Assembly (NCBI RefSeq): GCF_016107325.1
Contig: NZ_RCVT01000003.1
Coordinates: forward strand, 372,001-436,000
Source: Sphingomonas sp. MA1305
GTDB lineage: Bacteria; Pseudomonadota; Alphaproteobacteria; Sphingomonadales; Sphingomonadaceae
Direction of reading: 5' to 3'
DNA: 64,000 nucleotides
In this document: positions 43,289-53,475 of the stretch, piece by piece
How positions within the stretch are numbered: the first letter of the stretch is position 1
Layout of the letters: each line of letters begins with the position of its first letter
Position numbers and translations under genes: made by a program
Notes under the pieces: model-generated
Told to the model about the DNA's origin: nothing
Seen by the model: only the letters and a program-made list of their open reading frames with translations
Database searches by the model: none

Positions 43289-43469
43289 CGAAAATCTCCT
43301 CGATCGGGCGTTCGAACAGGCGGCCGATGCGAAAGGCGAGCGGCAGCGACGGATCGTATTTGCCGGTCTCGATCGCGTTCACGGCCTGCCGCGACACGTC
43401 GAGACGGCCGGCGAGTTCGGCCTGGCTCCAGTTGCGTTCGGCTCGCAGCACCTTGAGGCGGTTCTTCAT
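43266..43469 (-). CDS. Small HTH regulator, Cro/CI (XRE) type
   Basis: A 67-residue DNA-binding protein: MKNRLKVLRAERNWSQAELA, GRLDVSRQAVNAIETGKYDPS, then LAFRIGRLFERPIEEIF. The helix-turn-helix is SQAELAGRLDVSRQAVNAIE. GGAGG five bases before ATG 43469 favours it over the ATG at 43487. It opens the operon and is preceded by a repeat array of TGTCA-N8-TGACA boxes that likely bind it. Expected to be an autorepressor. Confidence 0.88.
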   Translation of the reverse strand: MKNRLKVLRAERNWSQAELAGRLDVSRQAVNAIETGKYDPSLPLAFRIGRLFERPIEEIFDDAHDGQ

Positions 43470-43500
43470 ATCGGCCTCCTCTGTCATGCCAAGACCCCCT

Positions 43501-43579
43501 TGTCATCCATCCCTGACTCAGTGTCAGGTGACCATGACAAAGTGACAGCGACTCGCGACAATGTCAACAACCCCTGACA
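43501..43579. promoter_or_regulatory. Array of TGTCA-N8-TGACA operator-like boxes
   Basis: Four boxes at 43501-43518 (TGTCA-N8-TGACT), 43522-43539 (TGTCA-N8-TGACA), 43543-43560 (TGACA-N8-CGACA, degenerate) and 43562-43579 (TGTCA-N8-TGACA). Starts are 21, 21 and 19 bases apart, near two helical turns each. The array lies between the minus-strand HTH gene and plus-strand glyQ. Binding by the HTH protein is inferred. Confidence 0.68.
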
Positions 43580-43656
43580 TTTTGCTGCGGGTGCCTGACA
43601 TCGGGACAGGTCGGCCCCTTGCGGAAGGCGCGGGCATCGGCCAAAGCCTGCCCCCG

Positions 43657-44526
43657 ATGGCCGCCACACCGCTTTCCTTCCAGAAGATGATCCTGACGCT
43701 CCATGACTATTGGAGCGACCGGGGCTGCGTGATCCTCCAGCCGTACGACATGGAGATGGGCGCGGGCACCTTTCACCCGGCGACGACGCTGCGCGCGCTC
43801 GGCCCCGACACGTGGAACGCCGCCTTCGTCCAGCCGTGCCGCCGGCCGACCGACGGCCGCTACGGCGAGAACCCGAACCGGCTGCAGCATTATTATCAAT
43901 ATCAGGTGATCCTGAAGCCGAGCCCGCCCGATCTGCAGGATCTCTACCTTGGCAGCCTCGCCGCGATCGGCGTCGACATGACGCGCCACGATATCCGTTT
44001 CGTCGAGGACGATTGGGAAAGCCCGACACTCGGCGCGTGGGGCCTCGGCTGGGAAGTGTGGTGCGACGGCATGGAGGTGACGCAGTTCACCTATTTCCAG
44101 CAGATGGGCGGCTTCGACATGAAGCCCGTGGCGGGCGAGCTGACCTACGGGCTCGAACGGCTCGCGATGTACATTCAGGACGTCGACAACGTCTACGACC
44201 TGCGCTTCAACGATGCCGGCGTCAGCTACGGCGACGTGTTCCTCGAGAACGAGCGCCAGATGTCCAAGTGGAATTTCGAGGTGGCGGACACCGCGACCTT
44301 GTTCGATGCCTTCCGCAAGGCCGCGGCCGAGTGCGAGAACAGCCTCGCTGCCGGCCTGCCGATCCCCGCTTACGAACAGGCGATCAAGGCCAGCCACACC
44401 TTTAACCTGCTTCAGGCGCGCGGCGTCATCTCGGTGGCGGAACGCCAGGCGTACATCGGCCGCGTCCGCGATCTCGCCAAGGGCGCATGCGGCGCTTGGA
44501 TGGAGAAGAACGGGTGGGCGGCGTGA
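43657..44526 (+). CDS. glyQ: Glycyl-tRNA synthetase alpha subunit
   Basis: Alpha chain of the two-subunit glycyl-tRNA synthetase. 289 residues beginning [19 protein letters not shown] with class II motif sections [54 protein letters not shown] and [12 protein letters not shown] 43657 gives the standard N-terminus; upstream in-frame codons back to 43561 would be N-terminal junk over the operator array. The stop is bridged by the GTG of the DUF559 ORF. Confidence 0.95.
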   Translation: MAATPLSFQKMILTLHDYWSDRGCVILQPYDMEMGAGTFHPATTLRALGPDTWNAAFVQPCRRPTDGRYGENPNRLQHYYQYQVILKPSPPDLQDLYLGSLAAIGVDMTRHDIRFVEDDWESPTLGAWGLGWEVWCDGMEVTQFTYFQQMGGFDMKPVAGELTYGLERLAMYIQDVDNVYDLRFNDAGVSYGDVFLENERQMSKWNFEVADTATLFDAFRKAAAECENSLAAGLPIPAYEQAIKASHTFNLLQARGVISVAERQAYIGRVRDLAKGACGAWMEKNGWAA

Positions 44527-44999
44527 CTGGCCCCGCTAATCCTCCCCGGCACGGGGAGGGGGACCGTCGCGCGCAGCGCGATGGTGGAGGGGGCTCGCCG
44601 CAATCGCTCCGCCCAGAAACGGCGCTCGCCCGCCAGCTTCGCCGCGATATGAGCCTGCCCGAAGTCCTGCTGTGGCAAAGGCTCAAGGGGCAACAGGCGG
44701 GCATCAAGTTCCGCAAGCAGCATCCTGTCGGCTCCTATGTTGCGGATTTCTATTGCAGTGCGACGCGCACGATCGTGGAGGTCGATGGTGAGACTCACAA
44801 TCGTGGCAGCCGGCCCGCCCATGACGCCCAACGCGACGCCTTCCTGATTGGGAACGGTTATCGGATCCTCCACGTCTCGGCCACCGAGGTGCTGCGTGAC
44901 GTCGATGCAGCGGCCGAAGCCGTCGCAGCCTTTGCCGCAAGCCCCCTCCACCACCAGCCTGCGGCTGGCGGTCCCCCTCCCCGTGCCGGGGAGGATTGA
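44523..44999 (+). CDS. DUF559 nuclease-like protein within repeat element
   Basis: From GTG 44523 (overlapping the glyQ stop) the frame gives 158 residues. The core shows DUF559, a fold related to Vsr/restriction endonucleases: [46 protein letters not shown] (the PD-(D/E)xK-like acidic pair) and [17 protein letters not shown]. The first ~30 residues ([20 protein letters not shown]) and last ~19 ([19 protein letters not shown]) are translated from repeat ends, so the protein is fused through both repeats. A shorter start, ATG 44649, would cut into the core. Probably carried by a mobile repeat; whether it is expressed is unknown. Confidence 0.75.
   Translation: MTGPANPPRHGEGDRRAQRDGGGGSPQSLRPETALARQLRRDMSLPEVLLWQRLKGQQAGIKFRKQHPVGSYVADFYCSATRTIVEVDGETHNRGSRPAHDAQRDAFLIGNGYRILHVSATEVLRDVDAAAEAVAAFAASPLHHQPAAGGPPPRAGED
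44539..44996. mobile_element. Repeat-bounded element carrying DUF559 gene, copy B
   Basis: 458 bp with perfect inverse ends: left ATCCTCCCCGGCACGGGGAG, right CTCCCCGTGCCGGGGAGGAT. Inner arms GGTGGAGGGGGC and GCCCCCTCCACC continue the symmetry. The central 340 bases hold the DUF559 ORF. It separates glyQ and glyS, which usually abut. No target-site duplication was confirmed by eye. Confidence 0.72.
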
Positions 45000-45006
45000 G
45001 AAGATT

Positions 45007-47403
45007 ATGACCGACTTCCTGCTCGAACTCCGCTCCGAGGAAATTCCCGCGCGCATGCAGGACAAGGCGCGTGAGGACCTCGCGCGTCTGTTCGTCGCGG
45101 AGCTGGGCAAGGCCGGCCTCGCCGCGGGCAACATCGTGACCTATGCCACCCCGCGTCGTCTCGCGCTGATCGCGCGGGGACTGCCCTTGCAGACTGAGGC
45201 GGTGTCCGAGGAGCTGAAGGGCCCCAAGGCCAATGCGCCCGAACAGGCGCTCGCCGGCTTCCTGCGCAAGACCGGCCTCACCCGCGAACAGCTCACCGAG
45301 CGTGATGGCGTGTTCTACGCGATCACCGAAAAGCCCGGTCGCGCCAGCGCCGCGGTGCTGGCGGAGGCGATCCCGGCGATCGTCCGCGCCTTCCCCTGGC
45401 CCAAGTCGATGCGCTGGGGTGCCGCGTCCGCGTCGACCGAATCGCTGCGCTGGGTGCGCCCGCTGCACGGCATCGTCGCGCTGCTCGGTGAGGACATCGT
45501 CCCGGTCGAGATCGCCGGCGTCGCCAGCGGTGCGGCGACGCTCGGCCACCGTTTTCACCACAGCGGCCCGATCACCATCGGTTCGGCGGCGGACTATGTC
45601 GAGAAGCTGCGCGCCTGCCATGTCATCGTCGATCAGGACGAACGGCGCGCGCTGATCCGCGACCGGGCCAAGGCGCTCGCCGCGGAGGCCGGGCGGACCC
45701 TGGTCGAGGACGAGGGGCTGGTCGCGGAAAATGCGGGCCTCACCGAATGGCCGGTGCCGCTGCTCGGCCGCTTCGATGCCGACTTCCTCAGCGTGCCGCC
45801 GGAGGTGATCCAGCTCACCGCCCGCGTCAACCAGAAGTATTTCGTCTGCCGCGATGCGTCGGGCGCGCTCGCCGACGCCTTTGTCTGCACCGCCAATATC
45901 GAGGCGAGCGACGGCGGCGCCAAGATCGTCGAGGGCAACCGCAAGGTGCTCGCCGCGCGCCTGTCCGACGCCCGCTTCTTCTACGACACCGACCGCAAGA
46001 CGCCGCTGGAAGAGCAGGCGCAGAAGCTGTCGAACATCGTCTTCCACGAGAAGCTGGGGACGGTGGCGGACAAGGTCGACCGCGTCGCCAAACTGGCACG
46101 GTGGCTGGTGGAAGAGGGTATAATCCTCCCCGGTACGGGGAGGGGGACCAGCGAAGCTGGTGGAGGGGGAGCTCCACCAGCGGTGTCGCATGCGGAAACC
46201 CCCCTCCACCACCAGCCTGCGGCTGGCGGTCCCCCTCCCCGTGCCGGGGAGGATAGAGTGTCGCTCGCCGACATGGCGGAGCGCGCCGCGCGCCTTGCCA
46301 AGGCGGACCTCGTCACCGGCATGGTCGGCGAGTTCCCGGAATTGCAGGGCCTGATGGGCGGCTATTATGCCGCCGCGCAGGGCGAGCCGCAGGCGGTCGC
46401 CGACGCGGTCCGCGACCATTACAAACCGGTCGGGCAGGGCGACGACGTGCCGACCGCGCCGGTGACGGTGGCGGTGAGCCTCGCCGATAAGCTCGACACG
46501 CTCGCGTCCTTCTTCGCGATCGGCGAATTGCCGACCGGATCGAAGGATCCGTTCGCGTTGCGCCGCGCCGCCCTCGGCGTGATCCTGCTGATCGAGCGGT
46601 CGCAGCTGCGCGCGCCGATGCTGCAGGCGTTCCGCGTCGCGGTAACCAATGTCGTGCTCGGCGTCCTCGAACGCACCGCGCAGATCGATCCGAACTACGC
46701 CGTCTATCTCGACACGGTGAAGCGGATCGCCCCCGACCGTAGCCTGCCCCAAGACGAGTTCGACCGGCGCATGGTGCAGATGGCCGACGCGCTGGGCGAT
46801 TTCGAGATCGTGCTGAAGCCGGAGACGGAAAAGGTCTTCCACTTCCTGCAAGCTGGCGGCGATCGCATCCGTGAGACGCCGGCACAGCTGCTCGCCTTCT
46901 TCGCCGATCGGCTCAAGGTGCAGCAGCGCGAAGCCGGCGTCCGCCACGACCTGATTGACGCGGTGTTCGCGCTCGGCGGCGAGGACGATCTCGTCCGGCT
47001 GCTCGCGCGGGTGCGGGCGCTCCAGGCGTTCGTCGCCACCGAGGACGGCGCCAATCTGCTCGCCGGCTATAAGCGCGCCGCCAACATCCTGAAGAAGGAA
47101 GGCTACGCCGCCGATACCGAGGCCGCGCCGAAACCACTGTCCTACACGCCCGAAACGGCAGAAGCTGACCTGGTCGCCGCGCTCGATTCGGCCGAGCCCG
47201 CCGCTTCGGCCGCAGTGGCGGACGAGGATTTCGAGCGTGCGATGGCGGCACTCGCCTCGTTGCGTGCGCCGATTGACGCGTTCTTTGACAGTGTGACCGT
47301 CAACGATTCCGATCTGGACAAGCGCGCCGCCCGGCTCGCGCTGCTCGCCCGCGTTCGCGCCGCAGTTCATGCCGTCGCCGATTTCTCGAAGATCGAGGGA
47401 TAA
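45007..47403 (+). CDS. glyS: Glycyl-tRNA synthetase beta subunit with repeat insertion
   Basis: Beta chain of glycyl-tRNA synthetase, 798 residues. Starts MTDFLLELRSEEIPARMQ, with HRFHHSGPITIG, NQKYFVCRDASGAL, FFYDTDRKTPLEEQ, then at residues about 373-416 a stretch translated from a repeat ([15 protein letters not shown] ... [10 protein letters not shown]), after which the family sequence resumes with AERAARLAKADLVTGMVGEFPELQG. The C-terminal anticodon region ends in FSKIEG. The inserted 132 bases are a multiple of three, so the frame is kept. A GGAGG with GTG five bases later inside the insert could give a second internal start (46258). ATG 45007 has the family N-terminus. Confidence 0.93.
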   Translation: MTDFLLELRSEEIPARMQDKAREDLARLFVAELGKAGLAAGNIVTYATPRRLALIARGLPLQTEAVSEELKGPKANAPEQALAGFLRKTGLTREQLTERDGVFYAITEKPGRASAAVLAEAIPAIVRAFPWPKSMRWGAASASTESLRWVRPLHGIVALLGEDIVPVEIAGVASGAATLGHRFHHSGPITIGSAADYVEKLRACHVIVDQDERRALIRDRAKALAAEAGRTLVEDEGLVAENAGLTEWPVPLLGRFDADFLSVPPEVIQLTARVNQKYFVCRDASGALADAFVCTANIEASDGGAKIVEGNRKVLAARLSDARFFYDTDRKTPLEEQAQKLSNIVFHEKLGTVADKVDRVAKLARWLVEEGIILPGTGRGTSEAGGGGAPPAVSHAETPLHHQPAAGGPPPRAGEDRVSLADMAERAARLAKADLVTGMVGEFPELQGLMGGYYAAAQGEPQAVADAVRDHYKPVGQGDDVPTAPVTVAVSLADKLDTLASFFAIGELPTGSKDPFALRRAALGVILLIERSQLRAPMLQAFRVAVTNVVLGVLERTAQIDPNYAVYLDTVKRIAPDRSLPQDEFDRRMVQMADALGDFEIVLKPETEKVFHFLQAGGDRIRETPAQLLAFFADRLKVQQREAGVRHDLIDAVFALGGEDDLVRLLARVRALQAFVATEDGANLLAGYKRAANILKKEGYAADTEAAPKPLSYTPETAEADLVAALDSAEPAASAAVADEDFERAMAALASLRAPIDAFFDSVTVNDSDLDKRAARLALLARVRAAVHAVADFSKIEG
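46123..46254. repeat. GC-rich inverted repeat inserted in glyS, copy C
   Basis: 132 bp, left end ATCCTCCCCGGTACGGGGAG, right end CTCCCCGTGCCGGGGAGGAT. It is exactly 44 codons, in frame with glyS, starting on the codon after GGT-ATA. Middle part carries GGTGGAGGGGGAGCT and CCCCTCCACC. Confidence 0.88.
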
Positions 47404-47490
47404 TGGCGCGCGTCATGTAGTGCGACTTTTGAGACCTTCCGACACCGCCTTCCTCCCCGGGGCAATGTGTATCGAACTGAAGGACCAGCG

Positions 47491-50148
47491 ATGACCCAAT
47501 ATGTGTTCCGTTTCGGCGGCGGCGTCTCCGACGGCGGCAAGGGAGACAAGAACCTGTTGGGCGGGAAGGGCGCCAATCTGGCGGAAATGGCGTCGATCGG
47601 CCTGCCGGTGCCGCCGGGCTTCACGATCAGCACCGCGATGTGCACGCGCTATTACGAGGAGGGGGAGCGCTTCCCCGACTCGCTGCGCGACGAGGTCGCC
47701 AACGGCATCGCCCATATCGAGGGGGTCACCGGCAAGCGCTTCGGCGACCCGGCCAATCCCTTGCTGGTCTCGGTCCGCTCGGGCGCGCGCGTGTCGATGC
47801 CCGGGATGATGGACACGGTCCTCAACCTCGGCCTCAACGATGCGACCGTCGAGGGGCTGGCGGCGGCGGCGGACGATGCGCGCTTTGCCTGGGACAGCTA
47901 TCGCCGCTTCATCCAGATGTACGCCGACGTCGTGCTGGAGCTCGACCATGGCGCCTTCGAGGAGGCGCTGGAGATCGCCAAGGAGGACAACGGCTATACG
48001 CTCGACACCGAGCTCAGCGCCGACGACCTGCGCGCCCTGGTCGCGGAATATAAGGGCCTGGTCGAGCAGCAATGGGGCAAGCCCTTCCCGCAGGACGTGC
48101 ACGACCAGCTGTGGGGCGCGGTCGGCGCGGTGTTCGGATCGTGGCAGTCGGAGCGGGCGAAGGTCTACCGCCGCCTCAACGACATCCCCGGCGACTGGGG
48201 CACCGCGGTCAACGTCCAGGCGATGGTGTTCGGCAACATGGGTGACACCAGCGCGACCGGCGTCGCCTTCACCCGCGATCCCGCCAAGGGCGATCGTGCC
48301 TATTATGGCGAATTTCTGATCAACGCGCAGGGCGAGGACGTCGTCGCCGGCATCCGCACGCCGCAATATCTCACCCGCGTCGCGCGCGAGGAGGCCGGCG
48401 CCAAGCCCGCCTCGATGGAAGAGGCGATGCCCGAGGTCTATGCCGAGCTGGCGGCGGTGTTCGACCGGCTCGAGACCCATTATCGCGACATGCAGGACAT
48501 CGAGTTCACGGTCGAGAAGGCCAAGCTCTGGATGCTCCAGACCCGTTCGGGCAAGCGCACCGCCAAGGCGGCGCTGAAGATCGCGGTCGACATGGCCAAT
48601 GAGGGGCTGATCAGCCGCGAGGAGGCGGTGGCGCGGGTCGATCCGATGGCGCTCGACCAGCTGCTCCACCCGACGCTCGACCCGAAGGCACCGCGCGACG
48701 TCATTGCCAAGGGCCTGCCCGCCAGCCCCGGCGCGGCGTCGGGCCGGATCGTCTTCGATGCCGATACCGCGGAAAAGCGGGCGGCTGCCGGCGAGGCCGT
48801 GATCCTCGTCCGCGTCGAGACCAGCCCGGAGGACATCCACGGCATGCACGCCGCCAAGGGCATCCTGACCGCGCGCGGCGGCATGACCAGCCACGCCGCG
48901 GTGGTCGCGCGCGGCATGGGCCGCCCCTGCGTCTCGGGCGCCGGCGGCCTGTTGATCTCGGCCAAGGACAAGGTGCTGCGCGTCGGCGACCGGACGCTGG
49001 GCGAGGGCGATACGCTGACCATCGACGGCGCCAGCGGCGAGGTGATGGCAGGCGCGGTCGCGACCGTGCAGCCGGAACTGGCCGGCGACTTCGGCACGCT
49101 GATGGAATGGGCGGACGGGGTGCGCCGGCTGAAGGTGCGCGCCAATGCCGAGACGCCGGCCGACTGCCGGACCGCACGCGACTTCGGCGCGGAAGGGGTC
49201 GGCCTGTGCCGCACCGAACATATGTTCTTCGACGCCGACCGCATCACCGCGGTGCGCCAGATGATCCTCGCCTCGGACGAGGCTGGTCGCCGCGCTGCAC
49301 TTGACCGCCTGCTGCCGGCGCAGCGCAGCGATTTCACCGAAATCTTCGAGGTCATGGCCGGCCTGCCGGTGACGGTGCGCCTGCTTGATCCGCCGCTGCA
49401 CGAATTCCTGCCGCACGAGGAGGCGGAGTTCGCCGAGGTCGCGGCGGCGGCGAGCGTCGACGTCGAGACGCTGAAGCGCCGCGCCAACGAGCTGCACGAA
49501 TTCAACCCGATGCTCGGGCATCGCGGCTGCCGCCTCGGCGTCACCTATCCGGAGATCTACGAGATGCAGGCGCGCGCGATCTTCGAGGCGGCGCTCGACG
49601 TCGCGGCGAAGGGCGAGGCGCCCGTGCCCGAGATCATGATCCCGCTGGTCGCCACCAAGCGCGAGCTCGACCTGATGAAGGCCGTGGTCGACAAGGCGGC
49701 GGAGACGGTCTTCGCCGAGCGCGGCAGCAAGGTCGACTATCTGGTCGGCACGATGATCGAGCTGCCCCGTGCCGCACTCAAGGCCGGCGAGATCGCCGAG
49801 ACGGGCGAGTTCTTCTCGTTCGGCACCAACGACCTGACCCAGACGACGTTGGGGGTCAGCCGCGACGATGCGGCGCGCTTCCTGGGCGCCTATGTCGAGA
49901 AGGGCATCTACGCCAAGGATCCGTTCGTCAGCCTCGACGTCGAGGGCGTCGGCGAGCTGGTCAAGCTGGCGGCGGAGCGCGGCCGTGCGACCCGGCCCGA
50001 CATCAAGCTCGGCATCTGCGGCGAGCATGGCGGCGATCCGGCGAGCATCGCCTTCTGCGAGGCGGTGGGGCTGAGCTACGTCTCTGCCTCGCCCTATCGC
50101 GTGCCGATCGCGCGGCTGGCGGCGGCGCAGGCAGCGTTGCGGAAGTAA
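47491..50148 (+). CDS. ppdK: Pyruvate, phosphate dikinase
   Basis: PpdK interconverts pyruvate, ATP and phosphate with PEP, AMP and pyrophosphate. 885 residues: ATP-grasp half (LGGKGANLAEMASIGLPVPPGF, VRSGARVSMPGMMDTVLNLG), the swivelling His domain with GGMTSHAAVVARGMGRPC (catalytic His) and the PEP/pyruvate barrel with GVGLCRTEHMFF, LGHRGCRLG and SFGTNDLTQ. ATG 47491 gives the family start MTQYVFRFGGGV with AAGGA upstream. Followed by repeat copy 2, which could end the transcript. Confidence 0.95.
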   Translation: MTQYVFRFGGGVSDGGKGDKNLLGGKGANLAEMASIGLPVPPGFTISTAMCTRYYEEGERFPDSLRDEVANGIAHIEGVTGKRFGDPANPLLVSVRSGARVSMPGMMDTVLNLGLNDATVEGLAAAADDARFAWDSYRRFIQMYADVVLELDHGAFEEALEIAKEDNGYTLDTELSADDLRALVAEYKGLVEQQWGKPFPQDVHDQLWGAVGAVFGSWQSERAKVYRRLNDIPGDWGTAVNVQAMVFGNMGDTSATGVAFTRDPAKGDRAYYGEFLINAQGEDVVAGIRTPQYLTRVAREEAGAKPASMEEAMPEVYAELAAVFDRLETHYRDMQDIEFTVEKAKLWMLQTRSGKRTAKAALKIAVDMANEGLISREEAVARVDPMALDQLLHPTLDPKAPRDVIAKGLPASPGAASGRIVFDADTAEKRAAAGEAVILVRVETSPEDIHGMHAAKGILTARGGMTSHAAVVARGMGRPCVSGAGGLLISAKDKVLRVGDRTLGEGDTLTIDGASGEVMAGAVATVQPELAGDFGTLMEWADGVRRLKVRANAETPADCRTARDFGAEGVGLCRTEHMFFDADRITAVRQMILASDEAGRRAALDRLLPAQRSDFTEIFEVMAGLPVTVRLLDPPLHEFLPHEEAEFAEVAAAASVDVETLKRRANELHEFNPMLGHRGCRLGVTYPEIYEMQARAIFEAALDVAAKGEAPVPEIMIPLVATKRELDLMKAVVDKAAETVFAERGSKVDYLVGTMIELPRAALKAGEIAETGEFFSFGTNDLTQTTLGVSRDDAARFLGAYVEKGIYAKDPFVSLDVEGVGELVKLAAERGRATRPDIKLGICGEHGGDPASIAFCEAVGLSYVSASPYRVPIARLAAAQAALRK

Positions 50149-50157
50149 ACCGAACCC

Positions 50158-50253
50158 CGTCATCCCCGCGCAGGCGGGGATCCAGAACCGCCGAGGCTGC
50201 TGAAAGAGTCGCTCGGCCAGCCAGTCTGGATCCCCGCCTGCGCGGGAATGACG
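50158..50253. repeat. 96-bp palindromic repeat, copy 2
   Basis: Begins CGTCATCCCCGCGCAGGCGG and ends CCTGCGCGGGAATGACG. When reversed it aligns along its length with copy 1 at 40228 (shared arms, CCAGACTGGCTG and GTTCTGGATCC). It lies nine bases past the ppdK stop. Confidence 0.82.
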
Positions 50254-50305
50254 TGCGGGGGGCGAGAGGGCGGTCTGGCACCAAGTTGAACCACCGTTCA
50301 GGTTC

Positions 50306-50335
50306 TTGACCCGGCCGCCGCCGCCTCGCTAATCC
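50306..50335 (+). promoter_or_regulatory. Possible promoter of scoA
   Basis: TTGACC, 18 bases, TAATCC, in the gap ahead of scoA (ATG 50364). Moderate match to a housekeeping promoter. Confidence 0.3.
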
Positions 50336-50363
50336 CGCCTCAAACACAGGAGAGTCCCGGCCG

Positions 50364-51067
<704 letters not shown>

Positions 51068-51071
<4 letters not shown>

Positions 51072-52024
51072 CCCGCTCCCTTGCCTGCGCCTTGCTCGGT
51101 GCGACGTTGCTCGCCGGATGCGCCGCGCGCCGGCCGGCGACCGCGACGCTCCCCCGTCCCGGGCAGACCTATGTGGCGGACGGCCAGACGGTCCGGATCG
51201 TCGGTCTGAAGAGCCTGCCGCCGCCCGATAGCAATGCAGCGGTCGCGGGCGCAGCGGCGTCGGTGCCGCCGCAATTCCAGTTCCTCTACGGTTCGGGTGA
51301 AGCCGCGGCGCTGAGCCGCCAGGCCTATCGTGCGCTGGTCAATTACGCGACCTATCGCCGCGCCGGCGGCGACAGCGTCGTGCTGCGGCCGGGGGCGACG
51401 CTGGTAGCGCCGCAATGGCTGCCCTGCGCGGGCAAGCCGCGTGCCGCGGTCTTCGACGCCGACGAGACGGTGATCCTCAACCTCGGCGTCGAGGCGCTGG
51501 CGGCGCGCGATCCCGCCGCGCCCTTCGATGCCGCACAATGGACGCGCTGGGAACGCACCGGGCAGCGGGCCGTCGCTCCTGTTCCCGGAGCCGTGGAAGC
51601 CTTTGCCGCCTTGCGCGCGGCGGGCATCACCGTGGTTATCAACAGCAACCGCGCCACGGCGACCGTGGCGGGCACCGCGGCGGCGCTCAAGGCGGCGGGG
51701 CTGGGCGACTTCACGCCCGGCAGCGATCTGTTCCTGCGCGACGGGCCGAGCGGCAAGGATGCGCGCCGCACCGCGATCGCCGCGCGTTATTGCGTGGTCG
51801 CGATGGCGGGTGACCAGCTCGGCGACTTCAGTGACCTGTTCAACGCCATTCCGTCCTCCGCGGAGCGGCGGCGCGTGACCGATAGCGGGGCGATCGCCGA
51901 CCTGTGGGGCAATGGCTGGTTCGTGCTGCCCAACCCCGTCTACGGCAGCGCGCTGAAGGGCAGCGCCGCCGACGTCTTTCCCGCCGACAAACGCTGGGTC
52001 GATCCCGGCCAAGGAGCAAAGTGA
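51068..52024 (+). CDS. HAD-family acid phosphatase lipoprotein
   Basis: 318 residues: lipoprotein leader [14 protein letters not shown], Pro-rich stretch, then the class B/C (P4-like) acid phosphatase core [18 protein letters not shown] (HAD motif I, Asp-x-Asp), VVINSNR (motif II Ser region) and [13 protein letters not shown] (acidic motif IV). GTG 51068 overlaps the scoA stop; the stop is one base before scoB. Expected in the periplasm or outer membrane, hydrolysing phosphomonoesters. Confidence 0.84.
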
Positions 52025-52025
52025 G

Positions 52026-52661
52026 ATGAGCTGGGATCGCAACCAGATGGCGGCGCGCGCGGCGCAGGAATTGCGCGACGGCTATTATGTGAACCTGGGG
52101 ATCGGCATTCCGACGCTGGTCGCCAACAACATTCCCGCGGGCATTACGGTGACGCTGCAGAGCGAGAACGGCATGCTCGGCATCGGCCCGTTCCCCTATG
52201 ACGACGAGGTCGATCCCGACCTGATCAACGCCGGCAAGCAGACGATCAGCGAACTGCCGCAGAGCGCCTATTTCGGCAGCGAGCAGAGCTTCGCGATGAT
52301 CCGCGGCGGGCATATCGACCTGACCGTGCTCGGCGCGATGGAGGTGAGCGAGGGCGGCGACATCGCCAACTGGATGATCCCGGGCAAGATGATCAAGGGC
52401 ATGGGCGGCGCGATGGACCTGGTCGCCGGGGTCAAGAAGATCATCGTCGTGATGGACCACAATGCCAAGGACGGCAGCCCCAAGTTCATCCCGTCCTGCA
52501 CGCTGCCGCTGACCGGCAAGAACGTCGTCGACATGATCGTCACCGACCTGGCGGTGTTCCAGCGCCCCGACCACCAGTCCCGCTTCAGGCTGGTCGAGCT
52601 GGCGCCGGGCGTCACCGCCGACGAGGTCGCCGCCAAAACCACGGCGGCCTACGACGCGTGA
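52026..52661 (+). CDS. scoB: 3-oxoacid CoA-transferase subunit B
   Basis: Beta subunit partner of scoA. 211 residues with [33 protein letters not shown] with the catalytic Glu (SENG), and the GGAMDLVAG segment. The usual contiguous pair is interrupted here by the acid phosphatase. The stop overlaps the GST start. Confidence 0.94.
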   Translation: MSWDRNQMAARAAQELRDGYYVNLGIGIPTLVANNIPAGITVTLQSENGMLGIGPFPYDDEVDPDLINAGKQTISELPQSAYFGSEQSFAMIRGGHIDLTVLGAMEVSEGGDIANWMIPGKMIKGMGGAMDLVAGVKKIIVVMDHNAKDGSPKFIPSCTLPLTGKNVVDMIVTDLAVFQRPDHQSRFRLVELAPGVTADEVAAKTTAAYDA

Positions 52662-53344
52662 GCTACACGCTCGTCACCGCCAACCGGAATTACTCGAGCT
52701 GGTCGCTGCGCCCGTGGCTGCTGATGACCGCGCTCGGCATTCCGTTCGACGACCGGATCGAGCCGTTCACGCAGGCTGACAATTACGAGGCCTTCCGCGC
52801 CTTCTCGCCGACCGGGCAGGTGCCGGTGCTGATCGATGGCGATCGCACCGTCTGGGATTCACTCGGCATCGCGCTGTATCTGGCGGAGCGTCATGCCGGG
52901 GTGCGGCCGACGGACGAGGCGGCGCGGGCTTGGGCGATGTGCGCCGTGGCCGAAATGCATGGCGGCTTCGCGGCGCTGCGCAGCGAGCGGACGATGAACG
53001 TCGGTGTGCGCGCCGACGCCGCGCCGGGCTCGCCGGCGCTGGCTCGCGATGTCGCGCGCCTCGCGGAGCTGTGGGCCGAAGGGCTGGCCCGATTCGGTGG
53101 GCCGTGGCTGGCCGGTGGCGATTTCACCGCCGTCGACGCCTTCTTCGCGCCGGTCGCCTTTCGCGTGCGTACCTATGCCATCGAGGTCGGGGTGGCGGGA
53201 GCACGCTGGGTCGAAACGATCCTGTCGCACCCGGCAATGCAGGCCTGGGAGCGCGCCGCATTGTCGGAGGAATGGCGCGAGCAGGAGCATGAGGCGGAGC
53301 TCGCCCGCTGCGGACGAATCATCGCCGACCATCGCCTCGGCTGA
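52658..53344 (+). CDS. Glutathione S-transferase family protein
   Basis: 228 residues with an N-terminal thioredoxin-like domain ([46 protein letters not shown] with the cis-Pro VPVL) and an all-helical C-terminal domain ([16 protein letters not shown]). [12 protein letters not shown] points to the GST subgroup with a Ser/Tyr active region. GTG 52658 overlaps the scoB stop. Substrate unknown. Confidence 0.85.
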   Translation: MSYTLVTANRNYSSWSLRPWLLMTALGIPFDDRIEPFTQADNYEAFRAFSPTGQVPVLIDGDRTVWDSLGIALYLAERHAGVRPTDEAARAWAMCAVAEMHGGFAALRSERTMNVGVRADAAPGSPALARDVARLAELWAEGLARFGGPWLAGGDFTAVDAFFAPVAFRVRTYAIEVGVAGARWVETILSHPAMQAWERAALSEEWREQEHEAELARCGRIIADHRLG

Positions 53345-53475
53345 TTAGCGTCCACCTGTCCGTTATCGGGCAGTGGTTCTGCGGAGCTTCATCCCAACCT
53401 GCTGATCCGCCAGCCATTTCTACTCTCGCTGCAGCCGTGCGATCCTTCAGTTGAGCGGATAGGATGGGGGATGGA

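Noticed and set aside
47413..50163. Minus-strand open frame of 916 codons across ppdK
   Set aside because: It is the mirror of ppdK in a very GC-rich genome; it is Arg/His/Asp-rich with no domain and ppdK is certain.
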